A stretch of 64,000 bases of DNA. Origin: Cyclobacterium qasimii M12-11B (GTDB lineage: Bacteria; Bacteroidota; Bacteroidia; Cytophagales; Cyclobacteriaceae). The position numbers were made by a program, and so were the translations under genes. The notes beneath the pieces were generated by a model. That model saw nothing but the letters and a program-made list of their open reading frames with translations. It was not told the origin of the DNA and did no database searches. How positions within the stretch are numbered: the first letter of the stretch is position 1; each line of letters starts with the position of its first letter. The DNA lies in contig NZ_ATNM01000036.1 of NCBI RefSeq assembly GCF_000427295.1, forward strand, positions 55,885 through 119,884, written 5' to 3'. Below are positions 20,879 to 30,737 of this stretch, piece by piece.

Positions 20879-21439
20879 ATGAAATACCTTGTTGTAGGGT
20901 TAGGAAATATTGGCCCTGAATACGAATTGACCAGACACAATGTAGGCTTCCTAATCCTAGACAGACTGGCTGATGAAAATAAACTAAGCTGGGAAAGCGA
21001 TCGACTAGCCTTCACCTCGCTGCTCAAACACAAAGGGCGTCAGATTCATTTGATAAAGCCGACAACTTACATGAACCTAAGTGGAAAAGCTGTCAACTAT
21101 TGGATGAAAGTATTAAAAATCCCAAAAGAAAATGTTTTAGTGGTAGTGGATGATATTGCACTTCCATTCGGGAAATTAAGACTGAAAGCCAAAGGCTCAA
21201 GTGCTGGCCACAATGGATTGAAAAACATTGAAGAACTGACAGGTGGACAAGATTATGCCAGACTCAAATTTGGTATTGGTGATGACTATCCAAAAGGAAG
21301 ACAAATAGATTATGTTTTGGGAAGGTGGTCTAGAGAAGAAATAGATACCCTACCAATTTATATGGACAAGGCCATTGAGATGATCACGGCCTTTAGCACC
21401 ATAGGCCTAGAAAAAACGATGAATTTTTACAATAAATAA
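20879..21439 (+). CDS. pth: Peptidyl-tRNA hydrolase
   Basis: 186 residues, standard bacterial Pth length. Signatures: VGLGNIGPEYELTRHNVGF with the catalytic His, KPTTYMNLSGKAV, VVDDIALPFGKLRLKAKGSSAGHNGLKNI and the FGIGDDYPKG segment. It releases tRNA from peptidyl-tRNAs dropped by ribosomes. The next gene starts 4 bp downstream. Confidence 0.97.
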   Translation: MKYLVVGLGNIGPEYELTRHNVGFLILDRLADENKLSWESDRLAFTSLLKHKGRQIHLIKPTTYMNLSGKAVNYWMKVLKIPKENVLVVVDDIALPFGKLRLKAKGSSAGHNGLKNIEELTGGQDYARLKFGIGDDYPKGRQIDYVLGRWSREEIDTLPIYMDKAIEMITAFSTIGLEKTMNFYNK

Positions 21440-21443
21440 TAAA

Positions 21444-21737
21444 ATGACAAACATTAATCTTGGTATTCAGATTGTACCAAAAAGCAAAACCCTGGACAGC
21501 TACCAATTGGTAGACAAGGCCATTGCGGTCATTGCTGCTTCAGGTGTGAAATACGAGGTCACGCCATTCGAGACCGTTATGGAAGGACCCGAAGAAAAAT
21601 TGATGGCTATAGCCAAAGAAGCGCAAGAAGCTGTATTGAATGCTGGAGCTGACGAAATATTGGTTTATTACCGGATGCAGGTCCGAAAAGGGACTGATGT
21701 AAGCATGGAAGAGAAAACACTCCCTCACAAACATTAA
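21444..21737 (+). CDS. Thiamine-binding (MTH1187/DUF77) family protein
   Basis: 97 residues, single ferredoxin-like domain. The layout (IQIVPKS at the start, IAASGVKYEVTPFETVMEGP in the middle, the helix KLMAIAKEAQEAV) is typical of the MTH1187/YkoF-like family. Some members of this family bind thiamine or its pyrimidine part. It starts 4 bp after pth, so it is co-transcribed, and it ends before a hairpin terminator. Function in vivo is unsettled for the family. Confidence 0.85.
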   Translation: MTNINLGIQIVPKSKTLDSYQLVDKAIAVIAASGVKYEVTPFETVMEGPEEKLMAIAKEAQEAVLNAGADEILVYYRMQVRKGTDVSMEEKTLPHKH

Positions 21738-21766
21738 ACCCAGGATTAAACCTTACCCTTGATAAT

Positions 21767-21797
21767 AAAAAAGCCTTTCTCAACGAAAGGCTTTTTT
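21767..21797. terminator. Bidirectional Rho-independent terminator
   Basis: AAAAAAGCCTTTC (21767-21779) pairs with GAAAGGCTTTTTTT (21785-21797), loop TCAAC. A runs on one side and T runs on the other make it usable in both directions. It lies between the convergent thiamine-binding and Dabb genes. Confidence 0.92.
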
Positions 21798-21802
21798 TAT
21801 GT

Positions 21803-22225
21803 TTATTTGGTCCAATAATCTACTACCGTTACATCCTTAAGATGTGGCCCCAATACACCGCCAAATTCTTTATGAGCTGGATGAGGCAAATAAATATCCC
21901 TATCGGCTTCACTTTCAAAAGTAAGGAAAAAGCAATGGGTCAAACCTTTGTTTAGCCCTTCAGGACTATTGTTGGTTCCCCATTCAAAATCTATTATTTG
22001 AGGTATTTTAGCCTGAAGGCCAATAAATGCTTCTTCTACTTTCGCAATGTCTGATGCACTTGATTCTTCTTTAAAGGAAAATAAGACAACATGTCTCAAC
22101 AAAGGCTTGTCAGCGCTTACAGTTTCTTTCATTTCTTTCGGTTTTTCATTCGTCTCTTTATTCTCTCCCGGCTGGCAGGCAGCAGCCAAAATTAATATTA
22201 CTGCAATTGAAAATAATCGTTTCAT
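21803..22225 (-). CDS. Dabb-family (stress-responsive alpha/beta barrel) lipoprotein
   Basis: 140 residues from MKRLFSIAVILILAAAC, a lipoprotein signal with the lipidated Cys near 17. An upstream in-frame Met at 22234 is less likely. After a charged linker comes a Dabb domain (about 45-138) with LRHVVLFSFKE, FEWGTNNSPEGLNKGLTHCFFLTFESEADRDIYLPHPAHKEF and VVDYW. Dabb proteins form dimeric barrels. Secreted lipid-anchored forms are common in Bacteroidota, with unknown function. Confidence 0.88.
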   Translation of the reverse strand: MKRLFSIAVILILAAACQPGENKETNEKPKEMKETVSADKPLLRHVVLFSFKEESSASDIAKVEEAFIGLQAKIPQIIDFEWGTNNSPEGLNKGLTHCFFLTFESEADRDIYLPHPAHKEFGGVLGPHLKDVTVVDYWTK

Positions 22226-22464
22226 GGCGAGCATAAGATTTAAGTTTTAATGTCTTTTGAATTGTAAAGTAAAAGAAAAATAACAAAAATGGATGCTTGG
22301 CATCAAAATATGTTGGCATATGGACTAAATTAAAACAACATTTATTTTACTTATTGCCTACTAAAGCAAAGTAAAATTCCCGCAAGGACCAAGATTTAAT
22401 GGTGCCCTTTATAAAAAACCTACACTATTAAGGCATAAATTGAATTAAATAATTTACATTTAAC

Positions 22465-22620
22465 ATGAATTATGTCGTAGAATTAATGAAAAGTGTTCTC
22501 ATTAATGTGGAATTGGAGGGGTTGGACTGGGAGACAATGCAGCATTTTCGTAGCGTCGTAAATAGCTATGAGTCCGTTGATTTTGAGATGATTGCAACAT
22601 CTTTCAAAATTCCTTTTTAA
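22465..22620 (+). CDS. Possible small protein, 51 residues
   Basis: An ATG-started frame of 52 codons, reading MNYVVELMKSVLINVELEG and ending ATSFKIPF. It is soluble and slightly acidic. It sits 75 bp ahead of the stand-alone receiver gene, so it could be a leader or partner. No family is recognised and it may be a chance ORF. Confidence 0.35.
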   Translation: MNYVVELMKSVLINVELEGLDWETMQHFRSVVNSYESVDFEMIATSFKIPF

Positions 22621-22695
22621 CATATGAATTTAACAAAAGGCTTGTTGAATTAATAACCTGAATCTTTAACGGATATACCTAAAAAAATCTTTTTT

Positions 22696-23103
22696 ATGAG
22701 TGAAATAGGGCTAACCTATATAGTGGACGATGATCCGCTATATAATTTTGGTACAAAAAAAATCATGGAAATAACTTCCTTTACTAAGCAAGCTCTATTT
22801 TTCTTAAACGGTGAAGAAGCGTGGGAAGATTTTCAGCAAAGAATTGAGAACAACGACCAAATGCCAGATGTTATTCTTACAGATATCAATATGCCTTTAA
22901 TGAATGGCTGGCAACTTTTGGATAAAATTGGAAGTGTTTCCTATGACCACCCCATAAAAATCTTCGTGATTTCTTCGTCCATAAATCAGGAAGAAATGGA
23001 CAAAGCCAAAAAATACGATTATGTAAGTGATTACATTGTAAAACCCCTTACTTTGGACAAAGTAAAAACACTTAAAGTAAAAATACTCGAAGGCCAATAT
23101 TGA
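22696..23103 (+). CDS. Stand-alone receiver-domain response regulator
   Basis: 135 residues, one receiver domain only. It has acidic pocket VDDDPL, phospho-acceptor Asp in VILTDINMPLMNG, Ser in FVISSS and Lys in YIVKPLT. There is no DNA-binding or enzyme output. Such CheY-like proteins serve as phosphorelay intermediates or bind a target directly. No kinase is adjacent; the hybrid kinases in this window are possible donors. It is followed by a terminator hairpin. Confidence 0.9.
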   Translation: MSEIGLTYIVDDDPLYNFGTKKIMEITSFTKQALFFLNGEEAWEDFQQRIENNDQMPDVILTDINMPLMNGWQLLDKIGSVSYDHPIKIFVISSSINQEEMDKAKKYDYVSDYIVKPLTLDKVKTLKVKILEGQY

Positions 23104-23134
23104 TTGTCATTCTTTCTTAAGGCAGTTACTTCAT

Positions 23135-23182
23135 AACAGGTCTATTTTTCTGCTTTGCCAGATGAATAGACCTGTTTTATTT
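23135..23182 (+). terminator. Hairpin terminator after receiver gene
   Basis: AACAGGTCTAT (23135-23145) pairs perfectly with ATAGACCTGTT (23166-23176), loop of 20 nt, followed by a T-rich tract. Confidence 0.75.
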
Positions 23183-23258
23183 TACAGCAACAACTTCCTC
23201 AAAATTCAATTAAATCATTTCACCTTCTAAGTGGGTAATTAAAAAGCAACACCGGCCT

Positions 23259-26200
23259 TTAGTGTTGTTCTCTAAGTTTTGCTTTTTCCATGGCCTTGTA
23301 AACTTCCTCCATAATATTGGTGCGAACATTTAATTTATAGATATTCCTATTTTCCCTGGTAGGATTAACCCTGTTTGAGAGAAATACATAAACGATTTCA
23401 TTTTCAGGATCAATCCAGGTATAGGTACCTGTAAATCCTGAATGACCAAAACTTTTCTCAGAAGCACTAGGTGCTGCATTGCCGTTTGGATCTCCTGGTT
23501 TATTGGCCCTGTCAAACCCCATTCCTCTATAATTCCCTTCTTCGCAGAATACACACTTGGAATATTCGTGAACCACTCCAGAAGCTATCAATTGTTCTTC
23601 AGCATATAATCCATCATAAAGATAAAGATGCATCAGCTTGGCTAAGTCATTGGACGTCCCAAACAAGCCCGCATGCCCACTTACTCCTCCTAGCATGGCT
23701 GCGCCTTCATCATGGACGGTACCATGCAGGAGTTGCTTCCTAAAGGCCGAATCATACTCTGTTGGCACAATTCGATCCATTTCAAAATTTAAATAAGGGT
23801 TATACGTGAGCGTTCCAGCCCCCAAGGGCTTGTAAAGATTTTCTTCCAGGTAGGAATAAAAATCTTTCCCTGTGATCTCCTCCACCACCTTGGGCGCAAG
23901 GATAAATGACAAGTCGCTATAAACATACCCCGGCTCAGCATTTAAAGGAGAAGAAAAGATTTCCTTATAAATTTTACGGTCATACTTGCGATGAATGTAT
24001 AGCTTATCTGCCACTTTGATAGGAAAGCGTCTGGAGGAATCCATCTTCATGGTATACCACTTAAAACTTCCATTCTTCCTAACGGTGGACATCCAAAAAG
24101 GAATCCAAGAACGCAATCTTGCTTGATGGGTTAAAATATCTTTGTAGACTAAATTCTCTTTGTTTGTGCCTCTGGCGGCTTTAAGGTAATGTCCCAAAGT
24201 CTGGTTTTCATCAAATTCACCTCTGCCTTTTAAATGCATAAAAGCAGCCAGAGAGGTACTGATTTTGGTAATGGATGCCAGGTCATACAAATCGTCTACC
24301 CTTACTTCTTGCAAGGAATCATAAGTATGGTATCCAAAGGCTTTGTGGTAAAAAACCTTGCCTTCTTTAGACATTAGCACTTGTCCACCAGGTATGGCCT
24401 TAATTTTGATCGCCATCTGCATCATGGAATCTATGCCATCCAAGTCTCTTGAAGCCAATCCTACACCTTCAGGTGAGGTATAGGCCATTCTAATCCCTCC
24501 CTCAAGCGTCAAACCATCTCCTCTGGAGAAAACGTTGTTTATCGTAACGGGCAATTTACCACTGACACCAATGCCTCCAAAAATCATTTGGGCCGTAAGG
24601 TCCTGTGTCAGGGAAGTCTCCTGATAGGCAGCAATGACTCCAGCAGCATTCTCCAATCCTTGAATTTTCCCCAAACTATAAACATTACCAAATACGCTGA
24701 CGATAACGGTATGGCTTTCAATAAGTGACCTTAACAAGGTTTCCATCTCAGGGCTTATTCCAAAATTATTGTTCCCCTCTCGAATCCCCAACCCATGGAT
24801 ACCCACCAGAACCAGTTGATGGCCTGAAAGACGCTCTTTCAGAGCGTTAATGTCATCTACACTTCCCTCTTTAGGGAATATAAAATGATCCATAGGACTG
24901 TACCTATCAAGGTAATGCTGAAATTCAGTCCTTTGATTTGTCCCTATGGATAGACTTGCAATTTTTGTATTGGCAAGCCCCTTTATAGGTAGAACTTGTT
25001 CCTCATTCCTAAGAAGAGTAAGCGAAGCCTTTGTTAACTTCTCAGCTAAAAAATTAGCTTCTGAATTATTTAAATCAGCTATTAAATGATCTGTTTCAAC
25101 TGGTTGCCATTTATCAAGCCCTAACCAGGCTTTGGCTTTTAGCACCTTGATCACTCTTTTGTCGATTTCCTCCTGGCTAATTTCTCCTCGCCCAAGTGCC
25201 GCTTTTATTTCTGTAATCGCTGCCGAAACATTCATGGTGTTTAACAGCATATCATTCCCTGCGACGAGTGCTTTGGCATCCACTTTACCTGGAGGATAGT
25301 ATTTAGCTACGGCTTGCATGTTTAAGGCATCCGTAAAGATAAGTCCCTCATAGCCCATTTCATTTTTTAACAAATCGGTAACAATGGGTTTGGACAAACT
25401 GGAAGGGCTGTTTTCTGCACTATCCAGAACGGGTATCTCCATGTGGGCGACCATTATGCTTCCCAATCCCTGGTCCATCAATTTTTGAAAAGGATACAAT
25501 TCTAAATCTTTTAGGCGCCTTTTAGAAAAGTTTAGCACAGGAAGCCCATAATGTGAATCTACCTCCGTATCGCCGTGCCCAGGAAAATGCTTGGCTGAAG
25601 CCAATAAGCCATTGTCCTGCATGCCTTTCATATAAGCCAGGGATTTGCTGGTCACATTTTCTTTTCTTCACCAAAAGAGCGAAAACCAATCACTGGATTG
25701 TTCGCATTATTATTGACATCCACCACTGGTGCAAAATTCACGGTAATCCCTGCCCTTTTGGCTTGTCGAGCTACTTCTGCTCCCATATCATAAATTAGGC
25801 TTTCATCATTCAATCCTCCTAAAGCCATTTGGTAGGGATACCTTACCGTACTGTCGAGGCGCATCTTTAAACCCCACTCCCCATCCAGGCTCACCATCAA
25901 TGGCACCTTTGACAATTGCTGAAATTGATTGATCATATGGGCTTGACGCACCGGCCCTCCTTGAAAAAAGATAATTCCTCCCACTCCGTATTTCTCCACC
26001 AAGCCAGCAATGGAATCCACATGCACCTTGTCTTTGTTTGAATAGGCAGGGATCATGATCAACTGCGCAATGCGTTGCTCTGGAGTTAAGGTAGACAATA
26101 CTGAATCTGCCCAATGGTCATATTTTTCAGCTAAAAAAGGTGGCCGCTGATGCTGGGCATATAGCGCAACCATGTTCATGGAAAGCAAAATTAGAATGAG

Positions 26201-26293
26201 CAAACCTTTTTTTGCTACTGCAAGTAAAGATTGCTTTTTAGGAGGGTTTCCTCCACCAAAAGAACTTCCGGTACTTTTTCTATTATTGGTCAT
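23259..26293 (-). CDS. GH3 glycosidase fused to a serine beta-lactamase-like domain (one frameshift as sequenced)
   Basis: Restored length is about 1,011 residues from MTNNRKSTGS at 26293, with a signal-anchor-like segment LLILILLSMNMVALYAQ. The first half is GH3 of the NagZ type, with KHFPGHGDTEVDSHYG and the nucleophile Asp in GLIFTDALNM. A GH3 C-terminal domain and then a class C beta-lactamase/transpeptidase-like domain follow, with SITK (SxxK), YSDLS and HSGFTG motifs. The frame breaks between 25657 and 25665, where one missing A in either of two A4 runs of the coding strand joins the halves. The build fits periplasmic cell-wall muropeptide or aminosugar processing and resembles other Bacteroidota GH3-serine hydrolase fusions. 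It is divergent from the SSS symporter. Confidence 0.88.
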
Positions 26294-26409
26294 ACTTTCA
26301 AATGCTATCAATTTCAGTTGAAAGATACCAATTTTGTCGCTTCTCATTAAAATGATTTAAAGAAAATGCCTATCATTGGGTATAAAAATTCTATTTTAAA
26401 AAGAGAACT

Positions 26410-27858
26410 ATGAGTCCATTGCTCGTTTTTGGTGTAATAGCAGGTTATTTTGCACTTTTATTATTAATAAGTTACCTAACTTCCTTAAAGTCTGACAGCC
26501 TGACATTTTATACCGGAAACAGGGAATCTCCCTGGTTTTTAGTGGCATTTGGAATGGTGGGTGCCTCATTGTCAGGGGTCACGTTCATTTCAGTTCCCGG
26601 AGAGGTTGGCAATACACAGTGGGCCTATTTACAATTTGTAATGGGGAATATGGTGGGCTATGCTGTTATTGGATTGGTCCTGATTCCACTTTTTTACAAA
26701 CTCAACCTGATTTCTATTTATGAATACCTAAAAACCAGGTTTGGGCAGAAAGCGTATCTTTCCGGTGCTACCATTTTTCTTATTTCCCAAACCATCGGCG
26801 CTTCTTTCAGGCTTTTCCTGGCTGCCACTGTTCTACAGCTGGCCTTTTTTGATGCCTTTGGGATACCCTTCTATGCTTCGGTATTGACTACAATGGTGCT
26901 GATTTGGTTGTACACTTACAAGAGCGGGATCAAAACCATTGTATGGACCGACACCCTTCAAACGGTATTTTTGCTTTTGGCGGTCGTTATTACCATCATC
27001 GTCATAGGCCAGCACCTTGGGATAGATAGTGGTGCTTTGCTTACCATCGTCAAAGACAGCGAACTTTCTTCCATATTTGTATGGGAGGGAAATACCAGTC
27101 AGAATTTCTTTAAAATGTTTGCAGGGGGTATTTTTATTACCATTGCCATGAATGGTCTTGACCAAAATGTCATGCAAAAAAACCTGACCTGCCGCAACCA
27201 GCGGGAGGCGCAAAAAAACATCTTTTGGTTCTCTATTACCTTTTTCCTTTCCAACCTTTTATTTCTAGGTTTAGGTGTACTCCTTTATCACTATGCGGAT
27301 GCAAATGGCATTGATTTACCCAAAGCCACTGATGAGTTATTCCCCTTTTTAGCGCTGAATCATTTTGGCACACTGGCAGGCGTGGTTTTCTTACTGGGAA
27401 TCACTGCAGCGGCTTTCTCAAGCGCTGATTCTGCCTTGACGGCATTGACCACCTCATTCTGTATAGACATTGTCGATTTACCCGGTCGCAAAAACATCGA
27501 TCAGGACAAAACCCGACGATGGATCCACATTGGTTTTACCTTCCTGGTATTTTTAACCATTGTGGCATTTAATGAGGTAAACGATAGAAGTGTGGTGAGT
27601 GCGGTATTTAAAGCTGCAGGATTCACCTATGGCCCATTGCTTGGTCTATTTGCCTTTGGGCTGACCAATAAAATGGCCGTCCGGGACAAGTTGGTGCCTT
27701 ATATTTGTCTTTTAAGCCCTTTCCTCTCTTTTATACTTGACTGGAATGCTGCCACTTGGTTCAACGGCTTTCAATTTGGCTTTGAAATATTACTGGTAAA
27801 TGCGGCTATCACCTACATTGGTTTACTCCTTTCAAGCAAAGGAGCTACATCAGCGTAA
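26410..27858 (+). CDS. Sodium:solute symporter (SSS family)
   Basis: 482 residues with about 13 hydrophobic helices. The SSS fold shows in VGASLSGVTFISVPGEVG near helix 2 and in TAAAFSSADSALTALTTSF, the Na+-site helix. It is divergent from the GH3/serine-hydrolase gene with a gap of only 116 bp, so a shared control region is likely. The substrate could be a sugar or amino sugar freed by that enzyme, but this rests on position alone. Confidence 0.92.
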   Translation: MSPLLVFGVIAGYFALLLLISYLTSLKSDSLTFYTGNRESPWFLVAFGMVGASLSGVTFISVPGEVGNTQWAYLQFVMGNMVGYAVIGLVLIPLFYKLNLISIYEYLKTRFGQKAYLSGATIFLISQTIGASFRLFLAATVLQLAFFDAFGIPFYASVLTTMVLIWLYTYKSGIKTIVWTDTLQTVFLLLAVVITIIVIGQHLGIDSGALLTIVKDSELSSIFVWEGNTSQNFFKMFAGGIFITIAMNGLDQNVMQKNLTCRNQREAQKNIFWFSITFFLSNLLFLGLGVLLYHYADANGIDLPKATDELFPFLALNHFGTLAGVVFLLGITAAAFSSADSALTALTTSFCIDIVDLPGRKNIDQDKTRRWIHIGFTFLVFLTIVAFNEVNDRSVVSAVFKAAGFTYGPLLGLFAFGLTNKMAVRDKLVPYICLLSPFLSFILDWNAATWFNGFQFGFEILLVNAAITYIGLLLSSKGATSA

Positions 27859-28044
27859 AAGTGTAAAGGGCAACATAAATAAGGCAAATATCATAGATAG
27901 TGTAAGTGTAACTCCAAAACCAAGCAAACGAAAAGGCAATAATATCAACCAAATAAGCGGGTACAACAATAAAACAATTAAGGCCAGGGGCCAGCATAGC
28001 ACCAACAAGATGGCCCAAAGTATCATTCCGGTAAATATTCTCAT
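27850..28044 (-). CDS. Small membrane protein, 64 residues
   Basis: The start chosen is MRIFTGMILW at 28044. An in-frame start at 28080 would add 12 residues. It has two or three strongly hydrophobic helices (AILLVLCWPLALIVLLLYP, LIWLILLPFRLLGFG) and almost no charged residues. Its stop lies inside the last 9 bp of the convergent symporter gene. The family is unnamed to me. Function unknown. Confidence 0.6.
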   Translation of the reverse strand: MRIFTGMILWAILLVLCWPLALIVLLLYPLIWLILLPFRLLGFGVTLTLSMIFALFMLPFTLLR

Positions 28045-28099
28045 GGATAAAATTGAATTTTTGAGAAGAATAAAGACCAATTAAGTGCCAAAGAACAAA

Positions 28100-28129
28100 T
28101 ATGGCCTTGAATAACTATTCAAGGCCATA
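28100..28129. repeat. Perfect 14-bp inverted repeat (hairpin)
   Basis: TATGGCCTTGAATA (28100-28113) and its exact complement TATTCAAGGCCATA (28116-28129), separated by 2 bp. There is no T run on either side, so it is not a classic terminator. It is upstream of the small membrane-protein gene. Confidence 0.7.
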
Positions 28130-28192
28130 AAGACAATTGTAATGCTTTTCCTGCTACGGTTCCGAACAGATTTGTGTCCGATTATGTACGAA

Positions 28193-28230
28193 GAATGACT
28201 TTATATTTCACTTGAAATATAAAGTCATTC
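28193..28230. terminator. Perfect 17-bp hairpin at the sulfatase 3' end
   Basis: GAATGACTTTATATTTC (28193-28209), loop ACTT, GAAATATAAAGTCATTC (28214-28230). It begins 3 bp after the sulfatase stop codon on the minus strand. A T tract is lacking, so it may act as a terminator or as a 3'-end stabiliser. Confidence 0.6.
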
Positions 28231-28232
28231 TA

Positions 28233-29630
28233 TTACCAGTCTTTTTTCCAGATTGGCCCACCTTTGTATACTTGTCCCACAGGATACCTGGGGGAAGGAA
28301 TCACCATCATTTGCATTAGTTTGTCGATTTTATTCACCAGTTCAGGATGAGCATTGGCCAGGTTATGCTGTTCGGAAACATCCCCTGCAAGGTCATATAT
28401 TTCTATTGGTTGGCCCTGTCCTCTTCTGATTCCTTTCCAATCTCCAATCCTAACGGCCTGGTCATACCTCTGGCGGGTATGACCAAAATCCCAATAGAGC
28501 ACACGGTTATTTTCTGGAAGGGCATTCCCTTTTAAAGCCTCTACTACAGAAACACCATCGATATTTTCAGGTATAGAGGCATTGGACAAACCTGCAAAGG
28601 TAGGCATCATGTCCTGAAAGCCAATCACCTCATCTGATTGTTGACCAGCTGGAATGACCCCGGGCCAGGAGGCAATAAAAGGCACCCTAATTCCCCCCTC
28701 ATACAGGTCCCGCTTGTACCCTTTCAGTTTCCCGTTGGTCTTGAATCCTTTCCAGGCATTGCTATGTCCTCCATTGTCGGAGGTAAAAATAATTAAGGTG
28801 TTTTCTCTAATCCCCAACTCATTTATGAGTTTTACGATTTTGCCCACATCCTTGTCAAGACGGTAAATCATGGCTGCGTATTTTTTGGCAGCTTCAGGCC
28901 AGTCTTTGTCCGTATAAGGATAGGTGGAAGGTACAGTTAAACCATGTTCATCTTCTTCAGGGGCTGAAAAATGGGGGACAGTATAGGCTGAATAGAAAAA
29001 GAAGGGTTTCTTACTATTCTCACGGATAAAGTTTAAAGTGGCATTCGTAAGAATATCATGGCTGTAATTGTTTCTTAAGATGGGGTTATCTGATAATAGG
29101 ATTTTTCTATCGTCATGATCCAGGTAACTGGGGTAATAATAATGGGCATGGTCCTGATTTAAATATCCTGTCCAGGTATCGAATCCCATATTGGTGGCCC
29201 GGCCTTCCATTTGGGCATCCCCCAAAGACCACTTTCCTACTCCTCCTGTACTATATCCTGCATTCTTTAACACCTGGGCCAAGGTCACATCTCCTTCCTG
29301 TAAGTAACTTGGATAATGCGGCACATTGTCCCTGGCCACTGTATGCCCGTTGTGCAAGCCTGTCATAAGCACAGATCTGGAGGAGGTACAAACTGGCCCA
29401 CCGGCATAAGCTTGACTAAACTTCATGCCCGCATTGGCCAAGGCATCTATATTTGGGGTTTGGATCAATTCCTGCCCATAGGCACCTAAATCTCCATATC
29501 CCAAATCATCTGCCATGATAAAAATAATATTTGGCCTATCCCCATCATTGATTTGCTGTGCGGTGACAGTTTGGAACCCTATCGATAAAATCAATAATAC
29601 CAGCCCCATGGTTTTATTTAGTAAATACAT
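28233..29630 (-). CDS. Secreted sulfatase (arylsulfatase type, S1 family)
   Basis: 465 residues with signal peptide (to about residue 25, VTAQ). Sulfatase features: metal site IIFIMADDLGYGDLG, the maturation site at Cys81 reading CTSSRSVLMTG, FTSDNGGHSNAWKG and a C-terminal KGIRRG segment. The Cys is converted to formylglycine in active family members, normally within C-x-(P/A)-x-R. Here the third position is Ser, a variant. It probably removes sulfate from a marine polysaccharide or glycan outside the cytoplasm. No maturase gene lies in the window. A 17-bp hairpin follows the stop. Confidence 0.92.
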   Translation of the reverse strand: MYLLNKTMGLVLLILSIGFQTVTAQQINDGDRPNIIFIMADDLGYGDLGAYGQELIQTPNIDALANAGMKFSQAYAGGPVCTSSRSVLMTGLHNGHTVARDNVPHYPSYLQEGDVTLAQVLKNAGYSTGGVGKWSLGDAQMEGRATNMGFDTWTGYLNQDHAHYYYPSYLDHDDRKILLSDNPILRNNYSHDILTNATLNFIRENSKKPFFFYSAYTVPHFSAPEEDEHGLTVPSTYPYTDKDWPEAAKKYAAMIYRLDKDVGKIVKLINELGIRENTLIIFTSDNGGHSNAWKGFKTNGKLKGYKRDLYEGGIRVPFIASWPGVIPAGQQSDEVIGFQDMMPTFAGLSNASIPENIDGVSVVEALKGNALPENNRVLYWDFGHTRQRYDQAVRIGDWKGIRRGQGQPIEIYDLAGDVSEQHNLANAHPELVNKIDKLMQMMVIPSPRYPVGQVYKGGPIWKKDW

Positions 29631-29908
29631 CAGTTATAATTTTTTACATGGATTGTTTTATTTCCACTCCAAATACCTCATCAGGTTTCACTACTAGTTT
29701 AATGACAATATACCAATTCAGGATGGATCTTAGGGAGTAAGCTTGTCAAATTCACTCTGTCCATTTTAGAAGCATACTTTAATACCCAAAAATCCAAAAT
29801 ATTCCCCCTCTACAAGCATTAAATATCAAAATTAATAAAGGGTTTTTTATTCAATCTCAACAAAACCATTTATCTCTACGTCTTGGATAAAACGAAAATA
29901 AAACAGCC

Positions 29909-30325
29909 ATGAAAAACCCATTTACGCTCTTACTTATAGCCATATTATTAATTGTTTCCTGCGTAGAAGACCCACAACTTTCTGCCTCCGATACTGGCCC
30001 TATCCCCATAGGCTCTTGGAGCAATATTTCTTACAATGAAAATGGATTGACACTGGAAAAAGTGAATGAATTGCAGGAAAACACTTATGGCTATCGTTTT
30101 CTTAGTAATGGTACTTTTATTCACCGGACCAACAGTGGCTGGTGCGGCACCCCTCCTATTGTCACAAGTGATTTTGAAGGCAGTTGGACCAAAAATGGTA
30201 ATGTCATCAGCATTCAAGGTACTTTTTGGGGTGGCGAAACAGTAGCCGAATGGGAAATAACCTCCTCCGACAACAATGTTCTGACAATCGAGGTGCTGAA
30301 AAGCGAATATGAAATGGAGGAGTAA
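29909..30325 (+). CDS. Lipoprotein, lipocalin-like small protein
   Basis: 138 residues. The signal peptide ends LLIVSC (lipidated Cys18). The mature part is beta-rich with GSWSNISYNENGLTLEK, FLSNGTFIHR and SDFEGSWTKNGNVISIQG, the alternating pattern of lipocalin-like Bacteroidota lipoproteins. Two further Cys are not paired in an obvious motif. Single gene. Function unknown. Confidence 0.7.
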   Translation: MKNPFTLLLIAILLIVSCVEDPQLSASDTGPIPIGSWSNISYNENGLTLEKVNELQENTYGYRFLSNGTFIHRTNSGWCGTPPIVTSDFEGSWTKNGNVISIQGTFWGGETVAEWEITSSDNNVLTIEVLKSEYEMEE

Positions 30326-30737
30326 ATCCCCGATAGGTTACACTTACCATCGATGACCATCACATTTCCCAAAAAATGAGCAATGATGCATGGCCTACAC
30401 CGAAATGTAGGGATAGAATAATTACCCTTGATAGTAAAATCAGGCTATTTGGAGACTGAGTCATAGCATTGCTATGGAGATACGAAAATAGCAACGATTA
30501 ACTGATTTGGAAGTGATTTTATCAGTTATTAGAAGGTCTATTGCCTATTTCGGGTTTAATCATGCATGGTAAATAAAACGACTTTGATCTTTGTAGAAAA
30601 ATCAGCAGAAGTAAAGGTTAGAGAATGCTACTCCTACCCACCAAAATCAACCGGTTAATCAAAAAAATTGTAGTGAAGGCTTGGTTTTTATTTTGAACTA
30701 TACTTATATTTCCAATATTTTTTATAAGTCATTGAAA
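30326..30737. other. Intergenic region, about 410 bp
   Basis: No coding signal was seen. It holds one short palindrome, CATAGCA-T-TGCTATG, near 30464-30478, and presumably the promoter of the DUF3857 gene. Confidence 0.45.
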
